NCBI RefSeq assembly: GCF_051020985.1
Contig: NC_134999.1
Coordinates: 33,637,160-33,701,159, forward strand
Direction: 5' to 3'
Source: Nomia melanderi
Lineage: Eukaryota; Arthropoda; Insecta; Hymenoptera; Halictidae
Length of the DNA stretch: 64,000 bases
In this document: in pieces, positions 13,001 to 25,173 of the stretch
Position numbering within the stretch: position 1 is the stretch's first letter
How the letters are laid out: each line of letters starts with the position of its first letter
Notes under the pieces: generated by a model
Database searches by the model: none
Told to the model about the DNA's origin: nothing
The model's input: only the letters and a program-made list of their open reading frames with translations
Position numbers and translations under genes: made by a program

Positions 13001-13606
13001 TCCGGCTTCGCCGCGTCGAGCGCCATTTTAGAGCCGAACAATTCCAAGTACGAGACCCCGTTGGATCTGAGCAGCGGCGGGACCACCGTGCACAACAACG
13101 TCCTCGACTTGTCGGCCAATTTATCGGCTGGCAACTTCTCCTCGTTGTCGTCTTCGTCGCCCTCGCCTTCGTCCTCATCTTCGTCCCCATCTTCCTCTTC
13201 GTCCTCGTCCTCGTCCTCCTCCTGTTCGGTGTCCTCGTTGAATTCCCGGCCGCCGCGGCCCGGGATCGCAACCGGAAGCCTGCTGCGAGGCAAGCCGAAG
13301 GATTTGGATCAACGCCGCGGCCAGGAATCCAATCTGGTCACGCTCTCCGACGCTGCGGTGTCCTTACTGAGCGGATGCATCGGGGATAAGAGCACGGTGG
13401 ACCCTCTGGTGCTCAGCTCGGCGAACATAGCCAGCAAGGTGGCACTTCGGATACCGCAGCCACATCAGAGAATCTCCGGTTTCGGGATGAAGATCAAGCC
13501 GAACTTGGGTATCAGGCATATACCCAACCCTCAAGCGGTGGTCGCCTCGCAATACAGGAATCAGAGAGCGAGTTTCTATAACGCTGCCTCGCAACAGCCA
13601 CCGTAA
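10067..13606 (+). CDS. Psc/Su(z)2-family Polycomb group RING protein, gene A
   Basis: Exons read as 10,067-10,184, 11,056-11,648 and 11,828-13,606; phases join and give 829 residues. The start is the first ATG after the acceptor at 10,052. A C3HC4 RING uses C20, C23, C36, H38, C41, C44, C56 and C59, within VECLHSFCRGC. A RAWUL domain covers about residues 160-250 and ends in SWTLLDLACIFGWKR and MKLFYRL. These two domains define the PCGF proteins of PRC1, which support H2A ubiquitylation by Ring1/Sce and compact chromatin. The rest (residues 250-829) is low complexity: basic stretches near 390, charged helices, a Ser run at 13,138-13,230, PLDLS at 648 and LRIPQP at 777. The long basic, disordered tail resembles fly Psc and Su(z)2 rather than short Bmi1/Mel18. 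Compared with gene B, the segment between RING and RAWUL is more divergent and uninterrupted by introns. Psc versus Su(z)2 orthology is not assigned. Confidence 0.9.
10309..10538. mobile_element. Candidate MITE-like element in intron of gene A
   Basis: The left end at 10,309 reads GGGGTGTCTGGTAACT. The right end at 10,521-10,538, read on the opposite strand, gives AGGGTGTGCTGGTAATCT. These match apart from one inserted base and small differences, so they look like degenerate terminal inverted repeats about 230 bp apart. The interior is AT-rich compared with its CpG-rich surroundings and encodes nothing recognisable. No clear target duplication is visible. Confidence 0.35.
13058..13081 (+). 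other. PLDLSSGG motif of gene A (PxDLS type)
   Basis: Residues about 648-655. PLDLS is the classic docking motif for the CtBP corepressor. Gene B has a related DILDLSGG at the matching relative position, upstream of an identical LRIPQP. CtBP binding is inferred from the motif only. Confidence 0.5.
13138..13230 (+). repeat. Serine-coding TCN repeat
   Basis: A run of TCG, TCC and TCT codons inside the last exon of gene A codes for a near-continuous Ser stretch with a few Pro residues. Codon mixing shows it is held in frame and is not a pure trinucleotide expansion. Confidence 0.8.
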
Positions 13607-13618
13607 ACAGAATGTTCA

Positions 13619-13639
13619 GATGATGATGATGATGATGAC

Positions 13640-13711
<72 letters not shown>

Positions 13712-13722
13712 AATGATGATGG
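13619..13722. repeat. (GAT)n microsatellite in the 3' UTR of gene A
   Basis: About 100 bp of GAT/ATG units with one or two interruptions (GAC, TAA) begins about a dozen bases after the stop codon. The complementary strand reads as poly-His in a long open frame, which is an artefact of the repeat. Confidence 0.9.
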
Positions 13723-14814
13723 CGATATATCATACCACAGCCCAGTTTCCCTGTCTTCGCTCCTGTTTCCTCATTACTTCCTGTTAACGTTACACGTGTA
13801 AGAACGCTCCTACTGAAAACGAGATTCCTATGTGACCAACCCAAAGGCTGTACGTTACCATATATATTTTCTTCTTCCCGCTTCCTGCGAAGCCGCGTCG
13901 CACACGCGCAACCATAGCCCGACGATATCAATGGAAACGCGACGAGTTTCGCGTGGGCGCGAGGACACACGGTACACCCGGTAGCATGATCTAGAACGCC
14001 GCCCGACTCGGAGAGTGAAAGTGTACGAAGATTCGACGCTGTAAAACGAAACGAACCTACTTAAACCCTTTGACGGGTCGCCGCGTATTTACCGGGCACG
14101 AGCGAATTTTATAACGAAACTGTAAACTTCGAGATACACTCCGATTTTCACACGTTCGCGAGGGAACACTCAGACGTCGCACACTTAGAAAGGGGTTTCG
14201 TAGTACGCGCGTGGAGGGGTTAACTCGTCGATTGAGTAGCTTACGGTCGTAAGAGCGATTAAAGAGGAATGAGAATAGAAAAACGAAGAACCAGTAGAAC
14301 GACGAACGAACTCGTCTTCCCTGATTAACAAGCTAGAACGAAGGTAACGGAGTGACTGCCTTGTGTCTTCGCCCCGAAAGAATAGACGGCGGCCGGTGTT
14401 CGATCCGTTGTTAGCTAGATATGTTAAGTTACGTATGTTTGTAATGCATGTATGTGTGTCTATGATCCACTATTAAACGCGAATCGTAACGGAGTCCCGT
14501 ACGGACGAGCGATTTTTCAAAATGGGTCGACGAATTCGACGAACGGCTCTACAATTGGCGAGCGGCGCGACGCTCGACAGAGATAGACTAGACGTATACA
14601 CATATAAACGAACGGTTTAGGGGTTGCGTAGAGAGGGTGTAGCGGGTGAATGGTTAGGAATGACGTCGGACGGATGACGGATAAGCGTTTCTTGTCCCCT
14701 GCCATCCCGCGTGTTGTCACTCCTTAGAAATTTAGAACGAAATATGTACTTCATAGAGATGCCAAAGAACTTCGGAGAACGTGTGCAATGTATTAGTGCA
14801 ATTTAATTATCATC

Positions 14815-14865
14815 TATACATACATATATATATATAAATATATATATATTATATATACATACACA
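14815..14865. repeat. (TA)n-rich simple repeat
   Basis: Alternating TA/AT sequence, probably near the 3' end of the gene A transcript. No function is assigned. Confidence 0.7.
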
Positions 14866-17800
14866 TTATACAGCGGATTTATCGCGGTGGTAAACCTGTC
14901 GGATTCAATTCGTGGCAAAGGGGTAGATGCTAGTCGTGACGGCGAAACGTATTTGTGAATTGGATGAACGCGATTTCGAGCAGCCCTTAGGTGAATTGTA
15001 CAAGATGCCGGACAGATGTACGTTCGTGTGTAACCACGGAGCCATCTTTTATAAATTGATAATACACGCCCGGAAGCTTTGCGAAAGCTTTCGCGACGCG
15101 CGTTCCCGATTAAATACCCTCTATCGAGGGCACGCCGTTGAGTCGAGTCGCGCGCACGGCCGTCGAGGCGCGCGACGAAAGTTTTTATTTTATAGAATTT
15201 AGAAACTCATATCGCTGTTATTGGTTTCTCTGAATGATATATTGCGGTCCAACGGTACGGAAGCATCGCGGAGAGGCGCTGATCCATTACGGAACCCGTT
15301 ATGCGTGATATACGAGGACGATTTTTAATGCTGTACCCGGGACACTTGTACGACGCATCCTTGAATTGCTCTCGTTCAAACGAGGACAGCAATAAAGATC
15401 AATTTGACTTGAAGTAAACCCCGATACGTTTACCGGGAATCCAGATCCTACTCGAACGATCAGAATAATGCAGCGTTCCAACGCTAAGAACCACAACCAA
15501 TCAATCAGCGGAACACACTGATTTATACTTTTTTAGAAAGAATCGCGGCCGCGTGTCCCTCGAAATTTCGCGCGGTGTTCACCGCGGCGACGATATACGT
15601 GCGCGAACGAAACGCGGATTCGTTTAAAAATTTCCGATGGGGGAGCTCGTATCTCCGATCTCATCCGAGATCAGTTGTTTCGAGCAGTCTGGTTAGTTGT
15701 AGTGTTAATGAATCGCGAACGTCGCGTGAAAGGGAATAGCATAATTGTCGAACGAGCGGTCCAGGTGGGTATGGAAAAACACAATGCCGGGTCGGAATAT
15801 TCGAGACGAGTCGACGCTGATTAAAAGCACGCTTCGAACGGAACTTGTAAACGAGAGGGTTGGGAGGAGGGGAGGGAAAACAGAGAGAGAGAGGGAGAGA
15901 GACAGGGATAGAAGCGAAAACGAACGAGAACTCTGCATACACACGTAGGACGACAGTGCATTATATAATAATATTCGTGTAGGAAAGCAGCGCATCAATT
16001 AATAGACACATATGTATAGCTTGTACGGTTACGATGTCCAATTAACTCGCTGCACGGTCGCGTGCGCGAACGCGTGTGCGTTCATTCCCGCGCGGAAAGT
16101 ATTGCACGCGCGCAACGAAACGTGAGTCTACGGTTTCGCGACGGGATCAGCTACTCGAATTAGTAACGAAATTTGCGTCAATTACTTTCGCGGTTGATCG
16201 ACAGCCGCGCGATTTCGATCAAGCTGAAAATCAAAAAAAAAAAAAGAGAGAGAAAAAAAGAGATGAAGAAGAAAGAAAATGAGAAACTGCCAGTTCATGA
16301 AGACGAGGCGAGCACTGCGTTCGGGGGGTGGCCACAGCTCGTCAGAGTTCACGGCGATTTCAAAGGGACCCAGATTTTTACACGTTATTTTTCTACGGGA
16401 TTTTTTAATCGAAATCACGCCAACGAAGGCGCGCGTTACGTTCTATCGTCGCGCTATCAGAATTTCTCCATTGATCCGGTAATTATCGAATGTCCGCGTC
16501 GCATAAGTAGCGAGAAGATCGTCCGCGAGCGAGTAAGCCGCCGCGTGTTTCGCTCGGTGTTAATAGATTGATCGTTTTTTAAGGAATATCCGCGTTATTT
16601 CCTCCTTAGCGGTTCGAAACGTTCAGTGACCCGTCTCCTAATTGCAAATTCGCCGCTCCCAAAGACTTCAACGCGCAGGCACGCCGTGCCCGCGGCGCAA
16701 CGAGGGATCAACAATTCTTCCGATTAATTAAACCGTTTCCTTCGCGCGATCGAAATGGGCCCCGATTTCGAGAACCTTCGAGACACTTCCTTAAACCGAC
16801 AGCGAAGAACGAAAATGAGCGAATGGTCGTTAAAAATCTCGTCTTTCATCGATCAAGAGTTTTGATGGGAGCGTTTTAGATTTTGAGAAATTATCGAGAT
16901 TCTATGGAAACCGACAACTGTGTCGTTACCCGACCCCAGGTCGGTCATCCACGGTTACATACGTTGATCTTTGTTTGAGAATTTTCGAATTATATATCGC
17001 GTGATCGGCTGTATCGTCGGATCTTCGTCGTGACGTACAAGTCCCGACATTGGAAGTCGATTAATTATTACAGTTACTATTGATATTATTGTCGCCATGA
17101 ATACTAAATATGTAACACAGTACAGTATTTCCACGGTAAGCAAACTGTGAATTATAATCGAAATAAGAGTATCAATAATCGCTAAGACTACAGTTATCCA
17201 AATATTCCAGATCTATTTTTCGCATTACCTTCCTTTGTCTTTCGTTTCTCTTAGCCATCGCGGAAACGGTCCTAAAGTCGTCGGTTCGCTTGTTCAATAT
17301 GCAATCAGTGGAGAAGGAATTAGAAACATTCTGTGAACCAAACCACGAGCGGTAATAGAGGTTGTAAACGCGTATTATATGCAATTGCGTATCCGGTACC
17401 GTTGATCGTTCGAGTACATAATTATCCAGACTATTGCGGCAATCAAGTTTTTATTTGATATCTGTTCCGTTGCATCTCGTCGTCGGTCGATTGGAATCGA
17501 CAATGTTTGTTGTTGCTAATTAATTAACGCGTTCGATTCGATATTTTGTTAAACTTGTTTCTAAAAATCGTGTTGCATCCAGTGTACGATCATTGTTCGG
17601 CAATAAATTGTGATGTGTATAATCATATAATCGTATTTATTCCAATGCACCCACGTTCCCTGCGAAATGGTACTGACAATAAACCTAGACCGAAGAAGAA
17701 CTATAACTCCAGCTATAACAATATCCTCTTATGTTTACGACCAAAACGAAACGCAGCGCATCGAATCGTATCCCTTGGAGATCCGAAGAATATCCGATCC

Positions 17801-20202
17801 AACCATTCCTCCTCGCGTCATCGCCATTTTCGCGTCCGACCGCTATCGGCGCAACTCTAACAAACAATTCCAAAAACCAAGATTGCCGACCATTCGCCAA
17901 GATAAGCATACCGCGATGGCCGAAATGAGTTTCGAGAAGCGTTCAGCGGTTCCCTCGTCTTCCTTTGAAGTTCATCCGCATCGTTTACCAAGGTACTAGA
18001 ATCCTTAAGCGCTTCCGCTTCAAACCCATCCCTTCCGAGTTCACCCGAGACCCATAGAGACATCATCGGAGACGCTGACGATTTTCTCCCACGGAGGTTA
18101 ATGGTCTTTTTCGGTTCGCCTCATTGACGAATGGTCCTCCGAGCGAGTCGGGGGCGCAGGGTCATCGGAAGGGGGCACCGAGAAGAAACCAAGGGAGGCA
18201 GAAGTCAAGGCGAGAAAGGGACACAAATCATTCGTTCGGAGCGAAGTGTACACGGGGAGCCAAGGGATGACCTTCGTTACCTTCGTCCCGCAGAGGTGGC
18301 AAGGAGCGTGGGTAAAAAAAGGCGAGGAGGGTACGGAGGATGCCTACCTTCGGCAACCTACATTAGGTACGGGAGACGCGGAGTCAGCCAGCGGCCGCGG
18401 GCCACGGAAACTCGACCGCTGATTGGCTACAACCTCCCCCAGGGAAGTGCGTCGGAGAGTGTCGGAAGTGAAGAGGGGTGAGCTTGCCTAGAACGAGCCG
18501 GTTGCACACGAGGCGAAAAGGTCGGCAAGGAAAGGGCTCCTCGTCCAGCTGGCAAGGACTCGTCTGGACTCGATTCGGCGGCATCGTGTGCAACCGGCTG
18601 GCTCCCTCGGTATACCCGCTTCTCCCATTCTTTCTCTCTCAGACTCCCTCTCCGTCTCTTTCTCCCTCCGAAGGAACAGCCCGTCCTTCTCGTCCAGCAA
18701 CGCTCCTCGGGATTTCGGTCTCCCCCTTTGCTTCTCGCGCCCTGTTGCCCCGGTCGGTACCGCGGTAATGCCGCCACCCCTTCGATCCCTCCACACAACC
18801 TCCCGTCCCATCGGCGGCCTGCCCTTGTAGCCCTCCATCCCACCGAGCTATCCTTTTACCGGCTTCCGCACGCGTGTACGCGTGTTCGCCTTGCCGCGCG
18901 ACTGCGACGGACGTATAATTCCGGCCGGAGGGGCAGCGGGGCGAGGGTTCGACGGGGGCGGGAAAGAGAGAGAAGGAAGAAGGGGATGATAGATAAGGCG
19001 GCAACGGGGAGTGGGCAGCGAAGGAGGACCGAGACGACGAATCTCGCGCGCTACGAACGAGGGAGGAGGACGGACAAACGGTCGGAGGGGTAACGCGCGA
19101 GGGGAGAGACAGAGAGCGAGCGGAACAGAGGGGGGCATGGAAAGGGATGCCGTCGGAAAAGAGCGAGAAAAGAGACCAGGCGTGTATCTGTACGAACGTA
19201 ACCCACGCATACAGGGAGCACGACGCAAGTGCATGTCGCGTGATCGGCTGCGAGGGATACGGACGCACACACTCGCGCGCACCCTCCTGCTGCCGAATGT
19301 AGTAGAGAATGAATAATGTACCCACGTACAGCCGATGTCAGGAGGGGCTCCAGGGAATGCAAGCATCGGCCCGTCCCCTCCGTCGTAGGCTTTGTAGGCC
19401 GTTTATCGAAACGGCGCGGCCGACTGCGACGGGATCGTACGTAGGCGATCGTAGGACGCCGATCGCGATCGAACGAAGACGATCGAGCGTTAATAACCAT
19501 GTTCGGTCGACGATATTACCGTTGGGGAACGTCGTCGGTGCCGCGCGAGAAAAAAAATCGGGGAACACCGGCAGGTTTACCCCGGAGACCGGCGAGTATA
19601 GAGGATCCCTCCCCGTTTCGCCCGCGAAAGCCGATCTCAGGTGGGGAGGGGAGGGCAGCACACGATCCCGAGGATTCGTGTTCGATCGGGCGGCGGGAGC
19701 CGGGCCGAACAGAGACGATCGGGCCTCACGCGGCTCCACGAAACACGTGGAAGGTTTCCCAAAAGCGTGTATCGACCGATAACGCGGCGCGCAGGCTCAC
19801 TGTAACGTTTCCTACCACACGGCCGAGCGGGACGTGTGCGCGCGTACACGTACGTGCACGGCTCGGGCCGAATGTTCGGATCGGGGCCGCCCACGTATCA
19901 CCTACAAGGTTCCGTGTACGAAGAAGGGAACGATTCGCGGAACGGTGGACAAAGAACGAGCGAGCCCGAGGAAGCGGAGCGAGGATCAAGGGAGAGATAG
20001 CCGAGGCGGCTGATCTAGCGGCGTCTCATTCGCTCGTGATTCGAGCCGCGTTCCACAGCTAAACGACCGACCATCCGTCCGAGACATCCTGGTGGGGATA
20101 GCCCTCCAAGGGATCCTTTCAGAGAAAGCCTCGGGAGGAAGCCCTCGGCCGCTGTTCCCGAACGAGATGCCTGTATACCACCAGGGGGGGAGAGCCGTGA
20201 AA

Positions 20203-20266
20203 GGGAGAGAGAGAGGGATAGAGAGGTGGAGAGAGAATGAGAGAGTGATAGAGAGAGAGAGACTGA
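20203..20266. repeat. GAGA-rich tract between the Psc-like genes
   Basis: Repeated GAGAGAG units interrupted by GATAGAG and GTGGAGAG. It is one of several such tracts in this domain and a candidate GAGA-factor site cluster. Confidence 0.5.
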
Positions 20267-21110
20267 TTCGTCGGTGAGGAGGGTCGGAGGGGAAAGGGAC
20301 GCACGCACCATGCGAATATTTTTGTCGGCATCCTCCGACTGTTCGGGGAGAGGCAGAGAAGGGGGAACACAGTTCTTAAAGTACACCCAGGGAGTGTCAG
20401 GATTGGAAGGTCGATCGCCGTGGTGGGAGTGTGCTGTTAGTTGGCTTATAGCTGACTGGTGTAATTAAAAACGCCCGTAAATTAATGTTGCCGTCGCGGA
20501 CACCCCAAATCGTGCGGTCCTGCGGCCAGGTACCCCACGGAAACACGGGGGGCAACGAACATTCCCTTTCCATTTACCCCCCACTATTTCCACCCCCATT
20601 GCTGCTCAGCCATTTGAAATTGTCATTCCTGTCGTCGGAACGGTAGCCGTTGTTAACTGATGAAAGTATTAACGAGGTTACCCGAAGAGATGATAAGTAG
20701 TTTTACTAAATATAAGCGATCCTCCATTGCCAGTACTCGCGACACGATGAATAATTGTCGTGAAATAGTCCGGACCACAGATGCGTGGTTTTAATACTCC
20801 GTAAGTGGAGAACTCGAGAGGCTCACCCCCTCTATTGGTCTTCCTAGGATTAATTAATATTCCCTCTGCTAGAATGCGGGTATCGCTAGCAATCTTTAGG
20901 CGCGCACAATGTAGACATTCAAAGACGCGGAAGTGCCGGTTAGACCGATTTTTCATTCGCAGGTGGAAAGATTTATCGGCGGTACGTAATCTCCGTACGC
21001 TTGAATGCGATCGTGTTATTGTGCGCAGGAGAGATTAATTATGCGCATTGTCGCAACGCGTTCGGAGCGCAAGAAAGATGCTGTTTGTACTCGTAGTCCT
21101 TGTACTCTTT

Positions 21111-21161
21111 GGTAGCGATAGGCCATCCGTTCCGCGCTTCCGTGAGCGCGGAACGGCTACC
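21111..21161. other. Strong inverted repeat / potential RNA hairpin
   Basis: CCGTTCCGCGCT at 21,127-21,138 is followed by a 6-base loop and its perfect complement at 21,145-21,156. An outer GGTAG (21,111-21,115) can pair with CTACC (21,157-21,161) across an 11-base bulge. It is noncoding, lies between the two Psc-like genes and may be a cruciform, a structured RNA or a relic of a transposon end. Confidence 0.5.
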
Positions 21162-23620
21162 ATCCTGCCAGGAGGGCGCACCACCATTTTGGTCCTCGCG
21201 GTGTCGTTCCCCTAAATTCTAGAAACCCGTCGGTGTGCTCCGTGAAACCGCGCCGCCGTTTATCTTCGGATCTCGCGCGGTTTATTCGTGATTTTACTTG
21301 ACGACCGTTCAACGTTGACGATCGCAACATTGTAAAACAATGCCTGCGGTGGTCGCGAATCGATGAAGCCGTTTCGAGAGCAAAGAAATCGAGGCTCGGG
21401 TGTCTCGGACACTTCGTTCGAGAGGCCGTGCTCTTTTTAAACCGAGTTTCACGCCTGACCAACGCCAATCTCACCAGATTTCTAATAATAGCCACGAGGA
21501 TCGTCAAGACTACGTATCTCCGGTGAGACGAAAGCGTTGGCGGATTGAAAGATTATTCGACAGCGCAAGCGCGCCATACGCGCAAATAGCGAGCGGGTGC
21601 ACGTCACGGAGATCTGTACGCTGTACTTGCACACGAAGACTCGCATTCGGCTACTCCGATACGCGAACAGAAATAACGATGATAACAATGTCGTGTTTGT
21701 TGCATACAACGGAAGAATGTATTCTTCGTGAAAAGCGAAGGCGTCGAAGGCTGGTAAAGTAAGAATAAAACGAACAGGTAGAACGTAGAACGGAGAATTC
21801 GGGGGAAGAGATACGAATTAATTGCCCGACGAGTCATGGAAGAAACGAAGCATAGATGACTCTGTTACATTCGAGAACGGGGCTTTAGAGTAAACTTTGT
21901 TATCGTACTTGATTCAGATAGGATTCGGTAACGATATGAAACCGTTATCGATGCATTTGGAAGTACCTTGATTAAACGGTGGTCATATTCGCGCTTCGAC
22001 CAAGCGTGCTCCGACTTCGGAGAAAGAACTCGGGAAACAGGTATTTTTCAATTGTCACCGTCCGCGTTAACAACACTCGCGAATGATAAGAGAAAGTGCT
22101 AGAATGGATCCGTGATAAAGCGTTACGCAAGCTCGTTCGGCTTTAGATTAGATACACAGCCCGACGTATCTGCGCTGTTTTTCGGCAGGAACCAAAATGG
22201 CGGAGTGCCGGAGTGTAGCGAGCTCCGTCGCGTTTCAGAAAGGTCCGGAGAACCGCCGTGAATGCAGCGAGAAGCCATAACGCGATTAAGATTCCGAGGT
22301 AACTATTAACACAGGAATCATTAGCGCTAACAAGCTGTAAACTAATTTCAATGGAAATACCGACTTCGAGCTTCTTCCGAACGACCGGTTTCGGTTTCTT
22401 TTCGATGAACTCGCCAGGATGTTAATCAGCATTTACGCGATGCTGCTAATTATTTCTCGCAATTTTCGTCGACGAAATAGAATGGCGACCGCGATCGCTC
22501 GATGACTGAACGAAGAACGAAGCCCTGGTGTTTCTGTTAATTAATACACCGGGGGTCCTCGGGACAAAGGCAGGTAGTGGGGTCGTTGAAAAATTTCGGC
22601 ATGATCGCCACGCCCATTGAATACGCGTTTATTCCAGTGTACCGAGGGGTGGTCAACATGTCGGGAAACAGCCCGTGAAGTAGGCTGCGGTAACCGACAC
22701 GTAGTCCTCTTTAAGTCACATACCTGAAGACGTTAAGTGTTTTATGAAGGTAAAAAATACTACTGGGTAAACGCACTAAGTGGATGATATCCTTTTGCAG
22801 ATAAAATCGTGGAAGATTAACGATTAGCCTATTAAGTTGGAAGGGCGTGCTAATTCTTCGCTGAAATTACCACCCTACCGCACCTGCGTTTATTCTGTAG
22901 TAATTTGTGTTTGCTTATGATTACAGGGGTTTATATCGAAATAATATCGCATTAATGTTTCTCTTGAGCGTTTTAGCTGTTGTTAGGGTTCCCCATCAAC
23001 GGCCAGCTTCGTTCTCGGGAGCGTGGCGTAAAAATTGAAGGTTTTAAACAGAAAAGCCGTGTCCCGGCCCAACGTTGGCCCTCAATTCCCTTTCGTTTGC
23101 TTTTCCATTAGCAACGTGGACAGAGATTTTCGAACGAAAGAAGGTTCTTAGGGCTACGCTATAGGGAATACTCGATCGAGTCGAAAGGTGACGTCACGCG
23201 ACAAAACCTGACGCGCGAGCTGAAGTAAAGTCGACTTTCGCGGCCGTATCGCAAAATCAAAAGTCCGAAGATCGTAAGTGAAATGAGCATCGGCAATAAA
23301 ACTCCGGCGGCGTGCGCACATAATCTGTCTGGTTTTATCCGGCGATGGGCATCCCGTGCGTCCTGCGGCGGCAGGAGGACACCAACCGGCGCACAGGTTT
23401 TCCACCGCAAACGGGTTTGCCGCGGGTTCGTTCGAACACACGCGGAAATCCATCTGGCGGCGTCTCGAGTGCCGATTTCCGTTCCAGGAGCGCTGTAATT
23501 GGAGGTTACGATCGAAAGGAGAAGAAGAGGAAGGGAAAAGGATCCGCGAGCTAGGGGGTCGTTTCTGCGTCCGCGGCGCACGAAAGAGAGTCGGAGAAGC
23601 ACAAGAAGAGGGAGAAAGCG

Positions 23621-23740
23621 AAAAAAACAAGAGAGAGAGAAAAAGAGTGAGAGAGGCAGAGAGAGAGAGACAGAGAGAGAAAGAGAGAAACAGAGAGAGA
23701 GAGAGGGGAGAGAGAAAGAAGGAAAGAGAAAACGTGAAGG
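23621..23740. repeat. GAGA-rich tract upstream of gene B
   Basis: About 120 bp of nearly pure purine made of GAGAGA, AAGAGA and CAGAGA units on the plus strand. It lies about 1.4 kb before the predicted first-exon donor, comparable to the tract upstream of gene A. Confidence 0.6.
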
Positions 23741-23991
23741 ACGGTAGAAAAGAGGGGTAACTAGCGAGAAGGGTGAGGTATCGGCGCAAACGAATAGAGG
23801 GGAGCTCGTAACCGGGCTGGTAACGCGGCGGTCGTCAATGGGGTGAAGGGGGAGAGTTGTCGGGCACGTTGGTGTGCCCGGTCTACTGTGCTAGTGTAGG
23901 TAGCACACGGTGAATGGAGGAGGGGTGGCCAGAAGCAAGCGCACATAGAGGAGTGGAGAGAAAAACGACTCGCACGGGCAGGCAGCAAGCA

Positions 23992-24135
23992 GGCAAGGCA
24001 AGGCAAGGCAAGGCAAGGCAAGGCAAAGCATGGCAAGGCAAAGCAAGGCAAGGCAACCCAAGACAAGACAAGACAAGGCAAGGCAAGCCAAGCCAAAGCA
24101 AAGCGAGGCGAAGGCAAGGCAAGACAAGGCAAGTC
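23992..24135. repeat. AAGGC pentamer minisatellite
   Basis: Tandem GGCAA/AAGGC units of period 5 run for about 140 bp, with increasing variants (AAGAC, AAGCC, AAAGC) towards the right. It gives spurious repetitive open frames on both strands. It lies in the upstream region of gene B. Confidence 0.85.
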
Positions 24136-25173
24136 GAGCCAGGTCTGGCGGCAGGCTAGGCAGGCTAGGCAGGCGAACAGTCGAGTTCTACAGATACGAT
24201 ATACGCTTCGAAGGGGGGCAGGAGAGAGCGGTTGTGCTCCGAGGGAGAGACGAGGACAAAGAAGGCCGGATCACCGAGAGGGGGGAGAAGAGAGGAGTGA
24301 AACGAAAACGGCAGGCGTAGCGAGGAGCGTGTGTACAGCCTGGAGGACAGGAGAGAAAGACGATGGAGGGGACGAGTCGGGAACGAGATAGGGGGCGCGC
24401 GGCGAAGGGGCCACGGGATCGCGGTAGAAGGGAGTGACAGGAGAGACGGCGGAGACGGTAGGGGAAAGGGCATATCCCACTCGGGGTTTCGGTTTAGTTT
24501 GGCGTGAGTCGCCGTGGTGTTCGGTGTTAGTTCGGTGTCGGCGTCCGTTTCCCCGCACGCTCGATGTCGTTCATTTCCGCGGCTTAGTTCGAGAAAACGC
24601 CACGCCGTGTTTCGCGGCGCCGTCGTACGGCTCGTGTGCGGGTTCGCATCGTTCTTTCTTTCCTTCTTCTTCCTCCTTTTTTTCCCTCCGGTCCTCTCTC
24701 CTTCTCTCTCTCTTTCGTTCCTGCTCCTTCTTTTTTTCCCATTTGATTTCGCGATCCCGTGGTCGGCCAGGCCCCTGGCGTTCTTCCGGAGTCTGGCCGC
24801 TAAAGGTGAAAGTATAAATCCCGCGTCGGTGGAGAGCTCGTGCTCGAATGAGTGCCAGGGAAGCTGCTGGCCGTTGCTCGCGATTCTCGCGTACACGTCG
24901 GGCACGCGACATAGCAGTCGTCGTTGTTGCCTGGGACACCCCGCGCCTCCAGTTCACAACAGCCGGAGTTCACCGCGGAGGCTGCTGAACGTTGGGAAAC
25001 ACCGATCGAGACCTGTCTCGCATCTCTCCTGTCCCCCAACGCCGAATACGACACCCCCCGTGTGCTCCGAGTTTCGACACGACGAACCTTTACACGTCCG
25101 GGGACCAAGCATGAGTCTACGCCACCGTAGAGGATAGCGTTTGCCACTCTACGAACCATCGCATGCTCGCACG

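Larger units (their letters stand above)
13607..23589. other. 3' UTR of gene A and about 9 kb CpG-rich intergenic DNA between the Psc-like genes
   Basis: After the stop of gene A comes a probable 3' UTR, with ATTAAA near 14,472 and an AT-rich stretch near 14,815-14,865. Beyond that I see no gene. Many long overlapping frames on both strands at 18,100-20,400 result from GC-rich, purine-rich sequence. The region holds GA tracts (15,881-15,912; 20,203-20,266), GCCATTTT words (17,823-17,830 plus; 22,194-22,201 minus) and a strong hairpin at 21,111-21,161. A regulatory role or a noncoding transcript is possible but unproven. Confidence 0.45.
23590..25173 (+). promoter_or_regulatory. Promoter region and probable noncoding first exon of Psc-like gene B
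   Basis: The stretch begins with a long GA tract (about 23,621-23,740), then an AAGGC minisatellite, then CpG-rich sequence. A TATAAAT lies at 24,813-24,819. It ends in a strong donor, GCAC then GTAAGTAAACC, with the GT at 25,174. The acceptor just before the gene B start (CGTTACAG) ends at 30,657. The layout mirrors gene A: GA tract, CpG-rich exon, long first intron. The transcription start is not determined. Confidence 0.4.

Noticed and set aside
13512..13970. Minus-strand frame with a long poly-His run
   Set aside because: It is the complement of the GAT microsatellite after gene A and overlaps the end of the gene A coding exon; no domain is present.
15081..15094. Perfect 14-bp palindrome GCGAAAGCTTTCGC
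   Set aside because: Isolated and short; no partner repeat or gene context gives it meaning.
20178..20192. CCACCAGGGGGGGAG as a further CTCF site
   Set aside because: Only 12 of 15 positions match and it lies in a G-rich stretch; too weak to list with the other sites.
18131..20386. Many overlapping frames of 60-230 codons
   Set aside because: They overlap on both strands, are Arg/Ser/Pro-rich and have no recognisable motif; GC-rich composition explains them.
23761..24159. Frames with repeated Leu-Ala-Cys-Pro or Lys-Ala-Arg-Gln units
   Set aside because: They are translations of the AAGGC minisatellite.
24165..24905. 246-codon minus-strand frame
   Set aside because: It runs antisense to the predicted first exon of gene B and has no domain; it is low complexity.
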